20,039 bases of DNA from a virus: positions 1 through 20,039 of IMG/VR virus record IMGVR_UViG_3300030380_003005. One strand, given 5' to 3'. The stretch's first letter is position 1, and each line of letters opens with the position of its first letter. The position numbers were made by a program, and so were the translations under genes. Positions 12,185 to 20,039 of this stretch are shown in pieces. A model generated the notes under the pieces. The model did not search any database. It was not told the DNA's origin and worked only from the letters and a program-made list of their open reading frames with translations.

Positions 12185-12510
12185 GCTTTGGGTTTTTTTA
12201 CTACGATTATTTCTGTGTCTGGGTACAGTGCCTCTACTAATTTCTTCTTCAATCTAAACATAGGTGTCTCGATTCCTTTCGTATCCTCGACCACTATCTC
12301 ACCCTCGCTGTTGACGTATCTAAAGTCAGCCTTATAAAGACAAACCTTTTTATCATTGACCACACATGGGAAAGGTGGATGCACTTCTATATTAGAGATA
12401 ATGCCATCAGCTTCTAGCTCTTTGAGGTGAGTGTACCTGGCCGCTTCTAACTTACTGTCAAAAGTTATGCCATCAAGTTTGACTTTCTTCGCCCGGTATT
12501 TGTTGTACAA
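12181..12510 (-). CDS. DUF1064-type phage nuclease, 109 aa
   Basis: A small PD-(D/E)XK-like phage protein of the DUF1064 group. GITFDSKLEAARY (residues about 14-26) is the typical start, ADFRYV (about 61-66) and VVEDTKG (about 73-79) make the D...(E/D)xK site, and MFRLKKKLVEALYP follows. It may cut DNA junctions or ends. The start is TTG at 12510, immediately after the stop of the 1349-aa gene, with a weak AGGA upstream. The frame matches the usual family N-terminus, so TTG is acceptable. It overlaps the end of the convergent nuclease gene by 4 bases. A replication-type nuclease at the end of a structural operon is slightly unusual. Confidence 0.75.
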   Translation of the reverse strand: MYNKYRAKKVKLDGITFDSKLEAARYTHLKELEADGIISNIEVHPPFPCVVNDKKVCLYKADFRYVNSEGEIVVEDTKGIETPMFRLKKKLVEALYPDTEIIVVKKPKA

Positions 12511-12511
12511 G

Positions 12512-15500
12512 TTATGGTGTTCCTACTAGTTTCTTTCTTTCTTCTTCTCTTAAAACTTCTGCTGCATTTAACCTATTAATAGGTCTATCAAATTGGCCTT
12601 CAATAGGCTGGTATTGCATTTCTCTTTCTAAAGATTGTATCTCTTTGGTTGGAACAGGAAGAGGGGCTCTTTCACTTGAGCCTAAATATGCTTCATCTGC
12701 TAGCTCTGTATTTAACTCTAATGGCTCAAATAAATTTCTCATGATTAAATCTGGAGAAGAAACCTTTGCTTGTGTAAGAGCATCAAGTATATCTCTTTCA
12801 CCAACTCCTAATATTCTAGCGTCTTTAATAGATCTATATAAATCTCTTAAAGATTCAAACCTATCAGCGTTGGTTTCTATATAACCCTTAATAAATTGTT
12901 CTGCTTCGACAGGAGTTTTTGATCGTAGCAAATCATTAAAGTTAGCACTAATGGCTGCTATTTCATCTCTTGCTTCATAAGCTTTAAAACCTATAGTCTT
13001 TTTCATTTGAGGTTTAACTTGTTTTAATCCAGTAAAAGCTTGCACCATTGTTTCTTTAACATCAATTGGTCCGCCTTTGGATGATATTAACTCTTGTCCT
13101 TTTGGATCTCCGCCCATAATACTTTTAACAATTTGAGTGGTGTCTTTTTGTTTTAAAGAAACATCTAATGGATTATTTGTTCCCACTTGATACTGAACTC
13201 CATATGGGCTGACAGTAGGTAATGCTGTATCAATTAAATGAATAAATCCTTTTGCTGCTCTAACTCCCGCTGGATCATCTGGATCAAATATTTCTCTTCC
13301 AGTTGCTGTTCTTCCGCTATTAATTTCTAGTAAAGCATTAGTAACAATTGATGGTTCAGCAAACATTAAACCAAACTCTTTTAAAAATTCTCCAGTTGCA
13401 TTTGCAACTTTGGTTCTTGTTTGTTCTTCGTTATCTGTGCCTTCTGCATATGACATCAATGCTGCTCTAGGTATTCTGTTTAACAAATCATATGGGTTCA
13501 AATAACTATAGTTTAGAAATCTGTCAACGTATCCATTCATGTCAGATGATATTGGTACTAATGTAGCTGTTTTATCCCAAGGAGTTCCTTGTCTTCTGTA
13601 TGCATCAATTTGTTCTTGACTAACTCCTGTAAGATTAGAGCCAAGTTGTTCTAATGCTTTTGGTGCGACAGCTGTTACCATAAAGGCGCCAGCCAATCTT
13701 CTTGCTCCTATTTTTTGTATTTCTGGATTTGTGCTAGCAATTTCTTTTAATCCTCTATCTGTAATGTTTACAATATTTCTTATAACCTCAGATGGAAAGG
13801 ATACAAAGTTACCAAATGGAGATAGTCTTACAACATTTTTGATTGCGTTTGGAACTCTTCCATAGTTTGGCACAGTATTTTTTGCTATCTCAGCAGACTC
13901 TGCATTAATAAATCTTTTTAATTGTTGGTCAGTTAAGTTTGCTGTTTTTAAATTTATGTTGCCAGCACCGTCAACAAACTCAGCAAACTCAGACATGTTT
14001 CTTCCTGCTGTCACAGGCATGGTTAGTTCTTTGTATCCTGCTTTAAAAGAATTGTTTAGAGCTCTGGTTAGCTTGCCTTGTTCCATAATATAATTGTGAA
14101 CCCTTGCCGCATCATCAGTCATACCGTAAACCTTTTCAGCAAAACGAACTCCGGGTATTTTTTTTGTAGACTTTAATATATCAAAAGAACTTTTTGATAG
14201 ATCTTTTACTTCAGCAAGGCCAGTAGCTCCCTTGCCTCTTAAAATAATTCCTAACTCTGTCATCTCATCAATAGGTTCTTTAAGTAATGTCTTAGTAGCT
14301 GGGTCAAATAATCCTGCAAAAGAATATTGAACAGCATCTGTTACTCTTCCTGTTGTTCCTAGATTTCCATTTGCTGCTGAAAACATAGGAGTATTTGTTA
14401 TGTTTCTTAACTGCGTACCCGGAGATGCAACAGTTTTACCATACTGAACAGCTGACTTAGTTCCTAAAAAAACTCCATATACGCCTTTAGAATACTCCCA
14501 CCAAGTTGGATCTGCTCCAGCATATAATCCTTTTTGAAATAATTTTCCTACAGAGTCTGATATATTTAATACATCACTTGATGCTCCTGTAATTGCATCA
14601 ACAACATCCTTTCTTCCGTAATAACCTTTTAATGCGCCAGTGCCTTCTCCAAATTGTTTCATTGGTATTGGGTTGCCTCTAGGGCCAGGCATTGTAAATG
14701 CAATACCAGTAACAGCATCGTTTTCTTTGCCGCCAATATATTGCATATTTGTTTTTGCTTTTTGAAAAGCAGAGTCACTTGCAAATTCTGATCTAGCTTT
14801 TCCAAAGTTTGGGTTTACTCCACCTCCTCCAGCTTCTGGATTTAACAGAAACTTCATTGCGCCTTCTTTATTATTTTCTTTTAGTATTTGTTGATAAGCT
14901 TTGTTCTTTCCAATAATTGTTGCAAGTTTTTTAACTGTTAAATAATTTTGTGCTTTAGTTTCTGCAAGTATATTTTTAGATCCTGATTGTAAGTAACCAG
15001 TTATTTGTCCCAACGCTTGCCTTACTTCTGGAAGTTTGTTTAATGTTCTTCCTTTTAGTAAACCTTTGCTTATGTTGTTTGTATATATTTCTGTATTAAC
15101 AAGCTCATCAAAATCATCAATGTTTTTAGAATTTTGTGCTAGCGTTTGAAAAGCATCGTAAGCTTCATTTTTACTTATGCCATTAAACTCTCTTTGTATT
15201 GCTTTAATTGCATTGTCTTGAAAAGTTGGATCAATATCAAAAGCCGCATCAACATATCTTTTATATGCTCTTGATCCATACATGCCAATGTTTTCTTCAA
15301 GAGCAGTGGCTAATTGTTCTGGTAATAGTAAGCTAGAAAAACCAGACTCATTAGTTTTAGAAAGCTGTTGTAGTTCTTCAGTTAAACCATCAATTAGTTT
15401 TCTAGATCCATTTAATATATCAGGAAGTCTAAGCCCCTCAAAAACATCTCCAGCCTCATCTATAAAGTTATAAGATTTATAATCAAGCAGCTCTTCAAAT

Positions 15501-16561
15501 TCTAATAAATTTTTCATTGCTTTGTTTTGTATTTTCTTTGCTAGTTTTCTTTGCTCTGATGCTGTTGCATTTGGTAATTCAAACTCAACTTTTGTAAGAG
15601 GAAATAAAAATTCATTAATAGATCTTGCTATGGATTCCTGTTGGCCTGTACTTATCTTTCCTCTTTTAACACCATCTTCAAAGAATTGTCCTATTTGAGA
15701 ATGCGCCATGTCTACTTGGTCAAGCAATCCTTCTGTCCTATCAGCTACTGCCTGTTGTGCTTGGTACACTGCTTGACTCGGCAATGCGCCTTCTTTGGTA
15801 AAGTTTCTTTTTAAAAAGTTATAAATGCCTCTGTTAGAATTATTTATTGTATCTTTTATTTTTGCAGGAACTAACTTACCTTTAGTCCATTGAGAGGCTT
15901 GAGCAACAGTCCTTGCAACGTCTCTTATAACTGGTAAAGAAACAGCTGTTTCAGCAACCCTGCCAACTCCTTCTAGACCTCCTTTAATTATGAGTGGAGC
16001 AAATCTAGTAATAGCAGCTCCTTCTCCAGCAATAACAAATCTTTCTTTTAGTCTTTCATAAGCCGCTTCAGATCCTCTTAGTCTAGCTAGTCTATCTTGA
16101 TCTGATTCGCTATCAAAAAAAACATCAGTCAAACTTTCTACATCATCAGTGTTGACTGCTCCATCCACAACACCAGCAGCTAATGCTCCTTTTAATTTGT
16201 TTGCTCTACCAAAGTTACTAACAATTCCTGCCGCTCCTAGTCCGGGCAAACCAAACTGCGTAACATATTGAGCTCCCACACCAAGGCCTGTTTTAACTTC
16301 AGGCTTGGCTTTTTCAAAATGTTTAATAACAGTATTGGTGACATCAGTATCATTAAGATGATCGTATACTGTAGTGGGTATGGTGACTAGTCCTTCTGCT
16401 ATACCAATGATGCCACGTTGAACACCACTAGCTATCTCTTCTAATGGCACTGTATTTTTTCTTTGGTTTGCTAAGTAATCTAGCTCTGCTTTTTTTAATG
16501 TTTCAGGTTTTGTATCTTGAACGAATACACTCGTGCCATCTTTAAATGTTACTGTTGGCAT
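12512..16561 (-). CDS. Large putative internal virion / DNA-ejection protein, 1349 aa
   Basis: No enzymatic motif is visible. The start MPTVTFKDGTSVFVQDTKPE resembles the short beta segment that opens many very large marine phage internal proteins. A Gly/Ala-rich hydrophobic stretch follows (about residues 45-125: GVQRGIIGIAEGLVTIPTTV, then GLGVGAQYVTQFGLPGLGAA), the type of amphipathic region that inserts into membranes during ejection. A long, mainly helical body with many charged coiled-coil segments then runs to the end. Size, its place after two other long virion-like genes, and the absence of catalytic motifs suggest a capsid-core protein pushed into the cell with the genome. A large polyvalent-type protein is the alternative. 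The gap to the preceding gene is 6 bases, so they are co-transcribed. Confidence 0.55.
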   Translation of the reverse strand: MPTVTFKDGTSVFVQDTKPETLKKAELDYLANQRKNTVPLEEIASGVQRGIIGIAEGLVTIPTTVYDHLNDTDVTNTVIKHFEKAKPEVKTGLGVGAQYVTQFGLPGLGAAGIVSNFGRANKLKGALAAGVVDGAVNTDDVESLTDVFFDSESDQDRLARLRGSEAAYERLKERFVIAGEGAAITRFAPLIIKGGLEGVGRVAETAVSLPVIRDVARTVAQASQWTKGKLVPAKIKDTINNSNRGIYNFLKRNFTKEGALPSQAVYQAQQAVADRTEGLLDQVDMAHSQIGQFFEDGVKRGKISTGQQESIARSINEFLFPLTKVEFELPNATASEQRKLAKKIQNKAMKNLLEFEELLDYKSYNFIDEAGDVFEGLRLPDILNGSRKLIDGLTEELQQLSKTNESGFSSLLLPEQLATALEENIGMYGSRAYKRYVDAAFDIDPTFQDNAIKAIQREFNGISKNEAYDAFQTLAQNSKNIDDFDELVNTEIYTNNISKGLLKGRTLNKLPEVRQALGQITGYLQSGSKNILAETKAQNYLTVKKLATIIGKNKAYQQILKENNKEGAMKFLLNPEAGGGGVNPNFGKARSEFASDSAFQKAKTNMQYIGGKENDAVTGIAFTMPGPRGNPIPMKQFGEGTGALKGYYGRKDVVDAITGASSDVLNISDSVGKLFQKGLYAGADPTWWEYSKGVYGVFLGTKSAVQYGKTVASPGTQLRNITNTPMFSAANGNLGTTGRVTDAVQYSFAGLFDPATKTLLKEPIDEMTELGIILRGKGATGLAEVKDLSKSSFDILKSTKKIPGVRFAEKVYGMTDDAARVHNYIMEQGKLTRALNNSFKAGYKELTMPVTAGRNMSEFAEFVDGAGNINLKTANLTDQQLKRFINAESAEIAKNTVPNYGRVPNAIKNVVRLSPFGNFVSFPSEVIRNIVNITDRGLKEIASTNPEIQKIGARRLAGAFMVTAVAPKALEQLGSNLTGVSQEQIDAYRRQGTPWDKTATLVPISSDMNGYVDRFLNYSYLNPYDLLNRIPRAALMSYAEGTDNEEQTRTKVANATGEFLKEFGLMFAEPSIVTNALLEINSGRTATGREIFDPDDPAGVRAAKGFIHLIDTALPTVSPYGVQYQVGTNNPLDVSLKQKDTTQIVKSIMGGDPKGQELISSKGGPIDVKETMVQAFTGLKQVKPQMKKTIGFKAYEARDEIAAISANFNDLLRSKTPVEAEQFIKGYIETNADRFESLRDLYRSIKDARILGVGERDILDALTQAKVSSPDLIMRNLFEPLELNTELADEAYLGSSERAPLPVPTKEIQSLEREMQYQPIEGQFDRPINRLNAAEVLREEERKKLVGTP

Positions 16562-16567
16562 AGCACA

Positions 16568-18613
16568 CTAGCCCGGATTCCTTTTTAACAATTGCAATCT
16601 TGAAACTATAACTGGTACAAGAGCAGGGTTTGAATTTTGATAAGAAAGAAGAGAGGTACTAGTAAATGGTTTCCCCTCTACTGGATCATATAAATAAAAA
16701 TCATCACCACTGGCTTGAGAATCTGTGGTGTTTCTATAGCTTACTAACTTATTTAAAAATATATCATCAAAAGCTTCTCTATTTTTTTCAGGATCAATAT
16801 CCTTATATGGATCTATACCTGAAGAAGCTCTTAATGTTTGCATGTATGCTGCTTTTTGTTCTGGATTTTTATCTAAGAATCTTAAAGTTTTAGCCATAGC
16901 AGATTCCATTTCAGCCTGTCTTGTTTCTTCTGCTAAATATGCATCGCCAAATGCAACAGCTGGATTAATAGGAACATATCCTTCAACAGGTCTCATCATG
17001 TTTAAGAAACCTGCCATCATTTTTTTAGCATAGTCTTCATCTCTTCCAACCTTATCCATGTAACTGCTTGGTAAAGTTTTTAAGTAATCAATAAACGTAG
17101 GTTTTTGACCAACGAAATTACCTTTGTCATCTACATTAAATCCTTTGTCAGTAATTAAATTGTATTTTATAATTTCTGCAAACTTATCAGATGATGCAAT
17201 ATCTTTTGGATCAAATTTATCTCCTGAAGGAGAGGGCGATGGTGCAGGCGATGGTGAAGGAGAACCTGATCCTACTGTTTTGGTTGAGGAAGAAGTTTTT
17301 GTTGTAGTTGTTGTTGTTCCAGGTTGAGCTAAAGTATTTGGATCTTGTTGACCAGGATCATTTTCTGGTAATAAAGCATTAGTATTGCTACCAGTAGAAA
17401 CCTCAGCTATTGTAGAACCATCTGGCTCAGGTATTGTTGTAACATTGTTTTCTTTGTCATCACTGCCAAACATTCTTTTTGCAATTTCCATGCCTCCATA
17501 TCCAGCAAGACCATACAATCCTAAATTTCCTAAAAACTTACCGCCTTTTGATAAAACTCTTCCACTTCCTTGTAAAAGTCTTTGGGTTCTACTCGGAGTT
17601 CCTGTACCTGAACCTTTAAAAGATTTATCCGCTGCTTTATTAACATTAGCTCCTTGGCCTGTTACAGGTTTTGGTGGGCCAACTTCAGGGGCATCTGTTC
17701 TTACAGGAGTTTGAGGTCTTATTGGCTGAGACGCTTCAGGTCTTTTTGGTTGAGGCGTTGTTGGCTCATTAGCTCTATTGATCCTAGCTCTTTCTAATCT
17801 AGCCTGTTGCGCTATAACCTCTGCCTCTCTTTGTTTGGCAGCATCTTCTATAATCTTTCTGTCTTCTGCGCTTGGTTCTTTTTCTTTCTTTGTTTTCTTT
17901 TTAGTTTTTGTTGGAAGCTTTTCTGCTATCTCATCCATCATATCCATGACAGTCATAACAGCTTTTTTCTTTTTACCGCCTGGAGTTTTTGCGCTAGCTG
18001 GTAGTATGCCACCATCTACCATACCGATAATACCACCTTCTGCTCTTTGAACAGGATATCCAGCTGTTTCAGAAACAGTTTCATAAATGATAGAAGCTGT
18101 TCCTTTTGGATCTTCTTTTAACGCTTGCGCTATTTCGCCCATTGAACCAGCTGTCTCTGGTGCTGATGTTACAAGATCTAAAATTCCTCTAGTGTATTCA
18201 ACTGGACCTTTTGCAAACTCTATACCTTCTCTTGCAAGCATGGTTGTTGGAACCATTCCAGCTAAAGCACCAAGGCCTTTCTTAACTTTTCTAGCAGTGT
18301 TCAAGCCTTTCATACCCATGGCCGCTGGGACTCCAACACCTGTAGCTGCCATACCTGCAGCTGCATAATCTAATGGATCGCTTGGATCAAAAATAAAATT
18401 AGTAATATCTCGTGCGTTAAGTCTTTCAGGGTCATCTCTCATACTAAAGAAACCTTCTCGGCTCATAAACCTAGGGCTTCCACCCTCTGCGAAACCTTCT
18501 ACACCGCGGCCTTTAAGTATATCAGCGCGAGTAACCTTGCCATCACCTGTTAGATCTGGGAAGCCACCGTCTTTTAATCTTACTGGCTCAAGGCCTGACA
18601 TTATTCCCGGCAT
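16568..18613 (-). CDS. Putative virion protein with EF-hand-like loop and disordered linkers, 681 aa
   Basis: The function is unknown and a structural protein is likely. DLTGDGKVTRAD at residues 20-31 fits a dockerin-type calcium loop (acidic or polar side chains at positions 1, 3, 5 and 12). FAEGG, RAEGGIIGMVDGG and similar phrases recur, as in many marine phage proteins. Residues about 215-290 are a lysine-rich and helical segment (TKKKTKKEKEP). Further on are Pro-rich repeats, a T-run (TTTTTTKTSSSTK) and SPSPSPAPSPSPS, typical of flexible linkers, followed by an ordered C-terminal domain of about 230 residues. The start at 18613 shares one base with the preceding stop (TAATG), and MSGLEP four codons later is an alternative start. 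The upstream GGAG supports the first. Confidence 0.55.
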   Translation of the reverse strand: MPGIMSGLEPVRLKDGGFPDLTGDGKVTRADILKGRGVEGFAEGGSPRFMSREGFFSMRDDPERLNARDITNFIFDPSDPLDYAAAGMAATGVGVPAAMGMKGLNTARKVKKGLGALAGMVPTTMLAREGIEFAKGPVEYTRGILDLVTSAPETAGSMGEIAQALKEDPKGTASIIYETVSETAGYPVQRAEGGIIGMVDGGILPASAKTPGGKKKKAVMTVMDMMDEIAEKLPTKTKKKTKKEKEPSAEDRKIIEDAAKQREAEVIAQQARLERARINRANEPTTPQPKRPEASQPIRPQTPVRTDAPEVGPPKPVTGQGANVNKAADKSFKGSGTGTPSRTQRLLQGSGRVLSKGGKFLGNLGLYGLAGYGGMEIAKRMFGSDDKENNVTTIPEPDGSTIAEVSTGSNTNALLPENDPGQQDPNTLAQPGTTTTTTKTSSSTKTVGSGSPSPSPAPSPSPSGDKFDPKDIASSDKFAEIIKYNLITDKGFNVDDKGNFVGQKPTFIDYLKTLPSSYMDKVGRDEDYAKKMMAGFLNMMRPVEGYVPINPAVAFGDAYLAEETRQAEMESAMAKTLRFLDKNPEQKAAYMQTLRASSGIDPYKDIDPEKNREAFDDIFLNKLVSYRNTTDSQASGDDFYLYDPVEGKPFTSTSLLSYQNSNPALVPVIVSRLQLLKRNPG

Positions 18614-19701
18614 TATTTAATAGCTCCATATCCAGTCATAAGCGTTCCAGCAGCACCAACCAATTGACCTAATCCTGTGGGTTGCTGATAGACACCACGT
18701 TGATATGCGCTTGTGCCAGTACCTCCAGAGATACCTCCCATTGGAGATCCAGCTAGAAGCTGTTGACCTGTGAGCAATCTTTGTAATGGTTCTTGAGCAA
18801 GCTGATTTGCTCCAGCAAACTGTCTTGATAGTGCTGCTTGCTGAGTAGCTTGGCCTTGTTGACCAAGTTGGTTAAGTAAGTTAACTTGATTGCCTAGTTG
18901 CTGTTGAGATTGCTGACCTAGTCCTGCAAGTCCACCACCAATCTGTCCAAACTGTCCGCCCATGCCAGCAGCTAATTGTCCAAGCCCACCAAGAGCCTGG
19001 CCTAGTTGTGCTTGCTGTCCACCCACTCCTGCTTGCATGGTTGCAAGTCCTTGTTGAGCACCACGTTGTTGTTCAAATGCTTGTTGCGCTTGTTGTTGAG
19101 CTTGGCCAAGTCCTGTTTGACGTGCTAATTCTTCTTGGGTAATTCTTCCTCTAGATCCACCAAATGCTCCAGCTGATACAGCTCTATCCCTAAGACCTAT
19201 GTCTTGTTGTGCAGACTGTCTGCCTATATCCTCTAATGTTTGCTGAACAACCTGATCTTCGTATGGATTAAAAAAGTTTTGTGCCATAGATGGATCGTAC
19301 ATTCCTGTAGTACCCATGGCTGTTTGCTCTGCTCTTTGTAATGCGCCAAGGCCGCCAGTAACTGCTTCACGGGCACCCGGCAAATATCCATAAGCTTCAT
19401 CTAAAGCTCTCTCTTGTCTACCGAAGAGTCGACCAGCTTCAGTTAGATAAGGTTGATATTCACCCATTCGACCTGCTTGTTGTCGAGCTTGAATTTGTAA
19501 AGGAGTAAGCCCAGCAGTTTGCTCGATGGGAATATCTCTGGGTCTAGATATAAGACCTTCGTATTCACCAGGTGCGCCAAAATAAGATCCTAATAATCTA
19601 CGAGAATAGTCCTCCATGTAAGGAGAAACAAAACTATAACCTGTTTGTGGGGTTGTTATAACCTCTGCTGGTGGTGCTGTTTTTGTTTTACTGAGACACA
19701 T
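18613..19701 (-). CDS. Gln/Gly-rich putative virion or ejection protein, 362 aa
   Basis: This is a likely structural protein. Residues 1-180 are ordered, with a block EDIGRQSAQQDIGLRDRAVS followed by GAFGGSRGR. From about 185 to 310 the sequence is a Q/G/A/L repeat built of LGQ, QQ and GGLG units with a hydrophobic residue every three to four positions, as in amphipathic helices or coiled coils of internal virion proteins. No enzyme motif is present. The stop shares one base with the next gene's ATG. A GGAAATAAATAGAAG leader gives only a modest ribosome site. This type of protein is common in marine podovirus-like genomes, from general recall and not from a search. Confidence 0.5.
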   Translation of the reverse strand: MCLSKTKTAPPAEVITTPQTGYSFVSPYMEDYSRRLLGSYFGAPGEYEGLISRPRDIPIEQTAGLTPLQIQARQQAGRMGEYQPYLTEAGRLFGRQERALDEAYGYLPGAREAVTGGLGALQRAEQTAMGTTGMYDPSMAQNFFNPYEDQVVQQTLEDIGRQSAQQDIGLRDRAVSAGAFGGSRGRITQEELARQTGLGQAQQQAQQAFEQQRGAQQGLATMQAGVGGQQAQLGQALGGLGQLAAGMGGQFGQIGGGLAGLGQQSQQQLGNQVNLLNQLGQQGQATQQAALSRQFAGANQLAQEPLQRLLTGQQLLAGSPMGGISGGTGTSAYQRGVYQQPTGLGQLVGAAGTLMTGYGAIK

Positions 19702-19708
19702 CTTCTAT

Positions 19709-20039
19709 TTATTTCCTATAATACATACCGCCTATCTGGTGAAAACCTTTCTTATCAAAAAGTTTCTTAGCTCTTTCTACACCTTCTAGGTTAAAAATGC
19801 CAAGAATCAAAGGCTTGTCTTGCTCTTTAGCATAATCTATTACTGCATCTATTAAAAGATGTGACGGTGGGATTTGGTCTTTTAAGTTCCTGTATTCAGG
19901 TAACACATAAAACCAACCATCGCCAATGTATTGTTCTGCTGACCACCAATAATCATCTGGTCCTGCTGCAATACTACCAATGATTGTATCACCATCTAGT
20001 ACATTATACACAATACCCTCAAACAAGAAATGATTTATG
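19709..20039 (-). CDS. GNAT-like N-acetyltransferase, cut by the right edge
   Basis: The C-terminal part of a GNAT-fold protein. The visible order is a beta strand DGDTIIGSIAAG, then DGWFYVLPEYRN where the acetyl-CoA loop normally lies, an amphipathic helix SHLLIDAVIDYAKEQ, then the strand LILGIFN, and the closing pair AKKLFDKKGFHQIG. The Q/R-x-x-G-x-G/A loop is degenerate, so acetyl-CoA binding is not assured. The reading frame stays open to the window edge, and the TTG at 20026 is probably an internal codon, so the N-terminus lies beyond the window. It precedes the virion genes in the same operon, as several phage GNAT genes do. Substrate unknown. Confidence 0.65.
   Translation of the reverse strand, partial: INHFLFEGIVYNVLDGDTIIGSIAAGPDDYWWSAEQYIGDGWFYVLPEYRNLKDQIPPSHLLIDAVIDYAKEQDKPLILGIFNLEGVERAKKLFDKKGFHQIGGMYYRK

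Noticed and set aside
12175-12199. Intrinsic terminator at the convergent junction
   Set aside because: The stem is only about four pairs with a long loop, too weak to list as a feature; noted as an observation only.
12645-18368. Several rightward open frames of 60-110 codons within the virion genes
   Set aside because: They lie opposite the large leftward genes, mirror low-complexity codons and have no coherent ribosome sites or spacing.

Overview
The window looks like part of the genome of a tailed double-stranded DNA phage (Caudoviricetes), probably from an aquatic or marine setting. The evidence is the tight packing with 1-23 base gene overlaps, a phage replication and recombination module, several orphan DNA methyltransferases, and a run of long Gln/Gly-rich and EGG-motif virion proteins of the kind common in marine metagenomic phages. 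The DNA is AT-rich except around 1440-2840. There is no integrase, rRNA, tRNA, CRISPR array or insertion sequence. The host cannot be named from the sequence.

Layout. (A) 1-6715, leftward: a small HTH regulator, a primase-polymerase/helicase fusion, a small coiled-coil protein, a PAPS-reductase/DndC-like protein, a two-helix membrane protein, a cytosine-C5 methyltransferase, and an adenine-methyltransferase homologue with a changed catalytic motif. A 352-base non-coding segment rich in TGCA follows, then a second adenine methyltransferase and the start of a probable small terminase gene cut by the window edge. (B) 6716-6897: a divergent control region with two back-to-back sigma70-like promoters and a perfect 10-base inverted repeat. 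(C) 6898-12184, rightward early operon: two unknown proteins, a Sak4-like recombination ATPase, an SSB-like protein with an acidic tail, a candidate attenuator, two small proteins, an SF2 helicase with a zinc ribbon, and a Cas4/RecB-type nuclease. (D) 20039-12181, leftward: a truncated GNAT-like gene, three large putative virion or ejection proteins (362, 681 and 1349 aa), and a DUF1064-type nuclease. Blocks C and D meet tail to tail with a 4-base overlap.

How the parts fit. The HTH protein probably controls the divergent promoters. The primase-helicase, SSB, Sak4, helicase and nuclease together look like a replication and annealing-type recombination kit. The methyltransferases and the PAPS-reductase-like protein look like a DNA-modification block, probably against host restriction.

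Most interesting observation. The cytosine methyltransferase gene is dual-coding. A 528-codon frame starting at an internal ATG with its own good Shine-Dalgarno site runs inside it. That frame encodes an ordered protein with seven aromatic-x-T-P repeats, an HTH-like segment and a conserved-looking NPEWVEWLMGYPQGW tail. The methyltransferase frame has only low-complexity sequence where its target-recognition domain should be. Next in interest are a possible leader-peptide attenuator at 8862-8979 and the TGCA-rich, palindrome-rich segment between the two adenine-methyltransferase genes.
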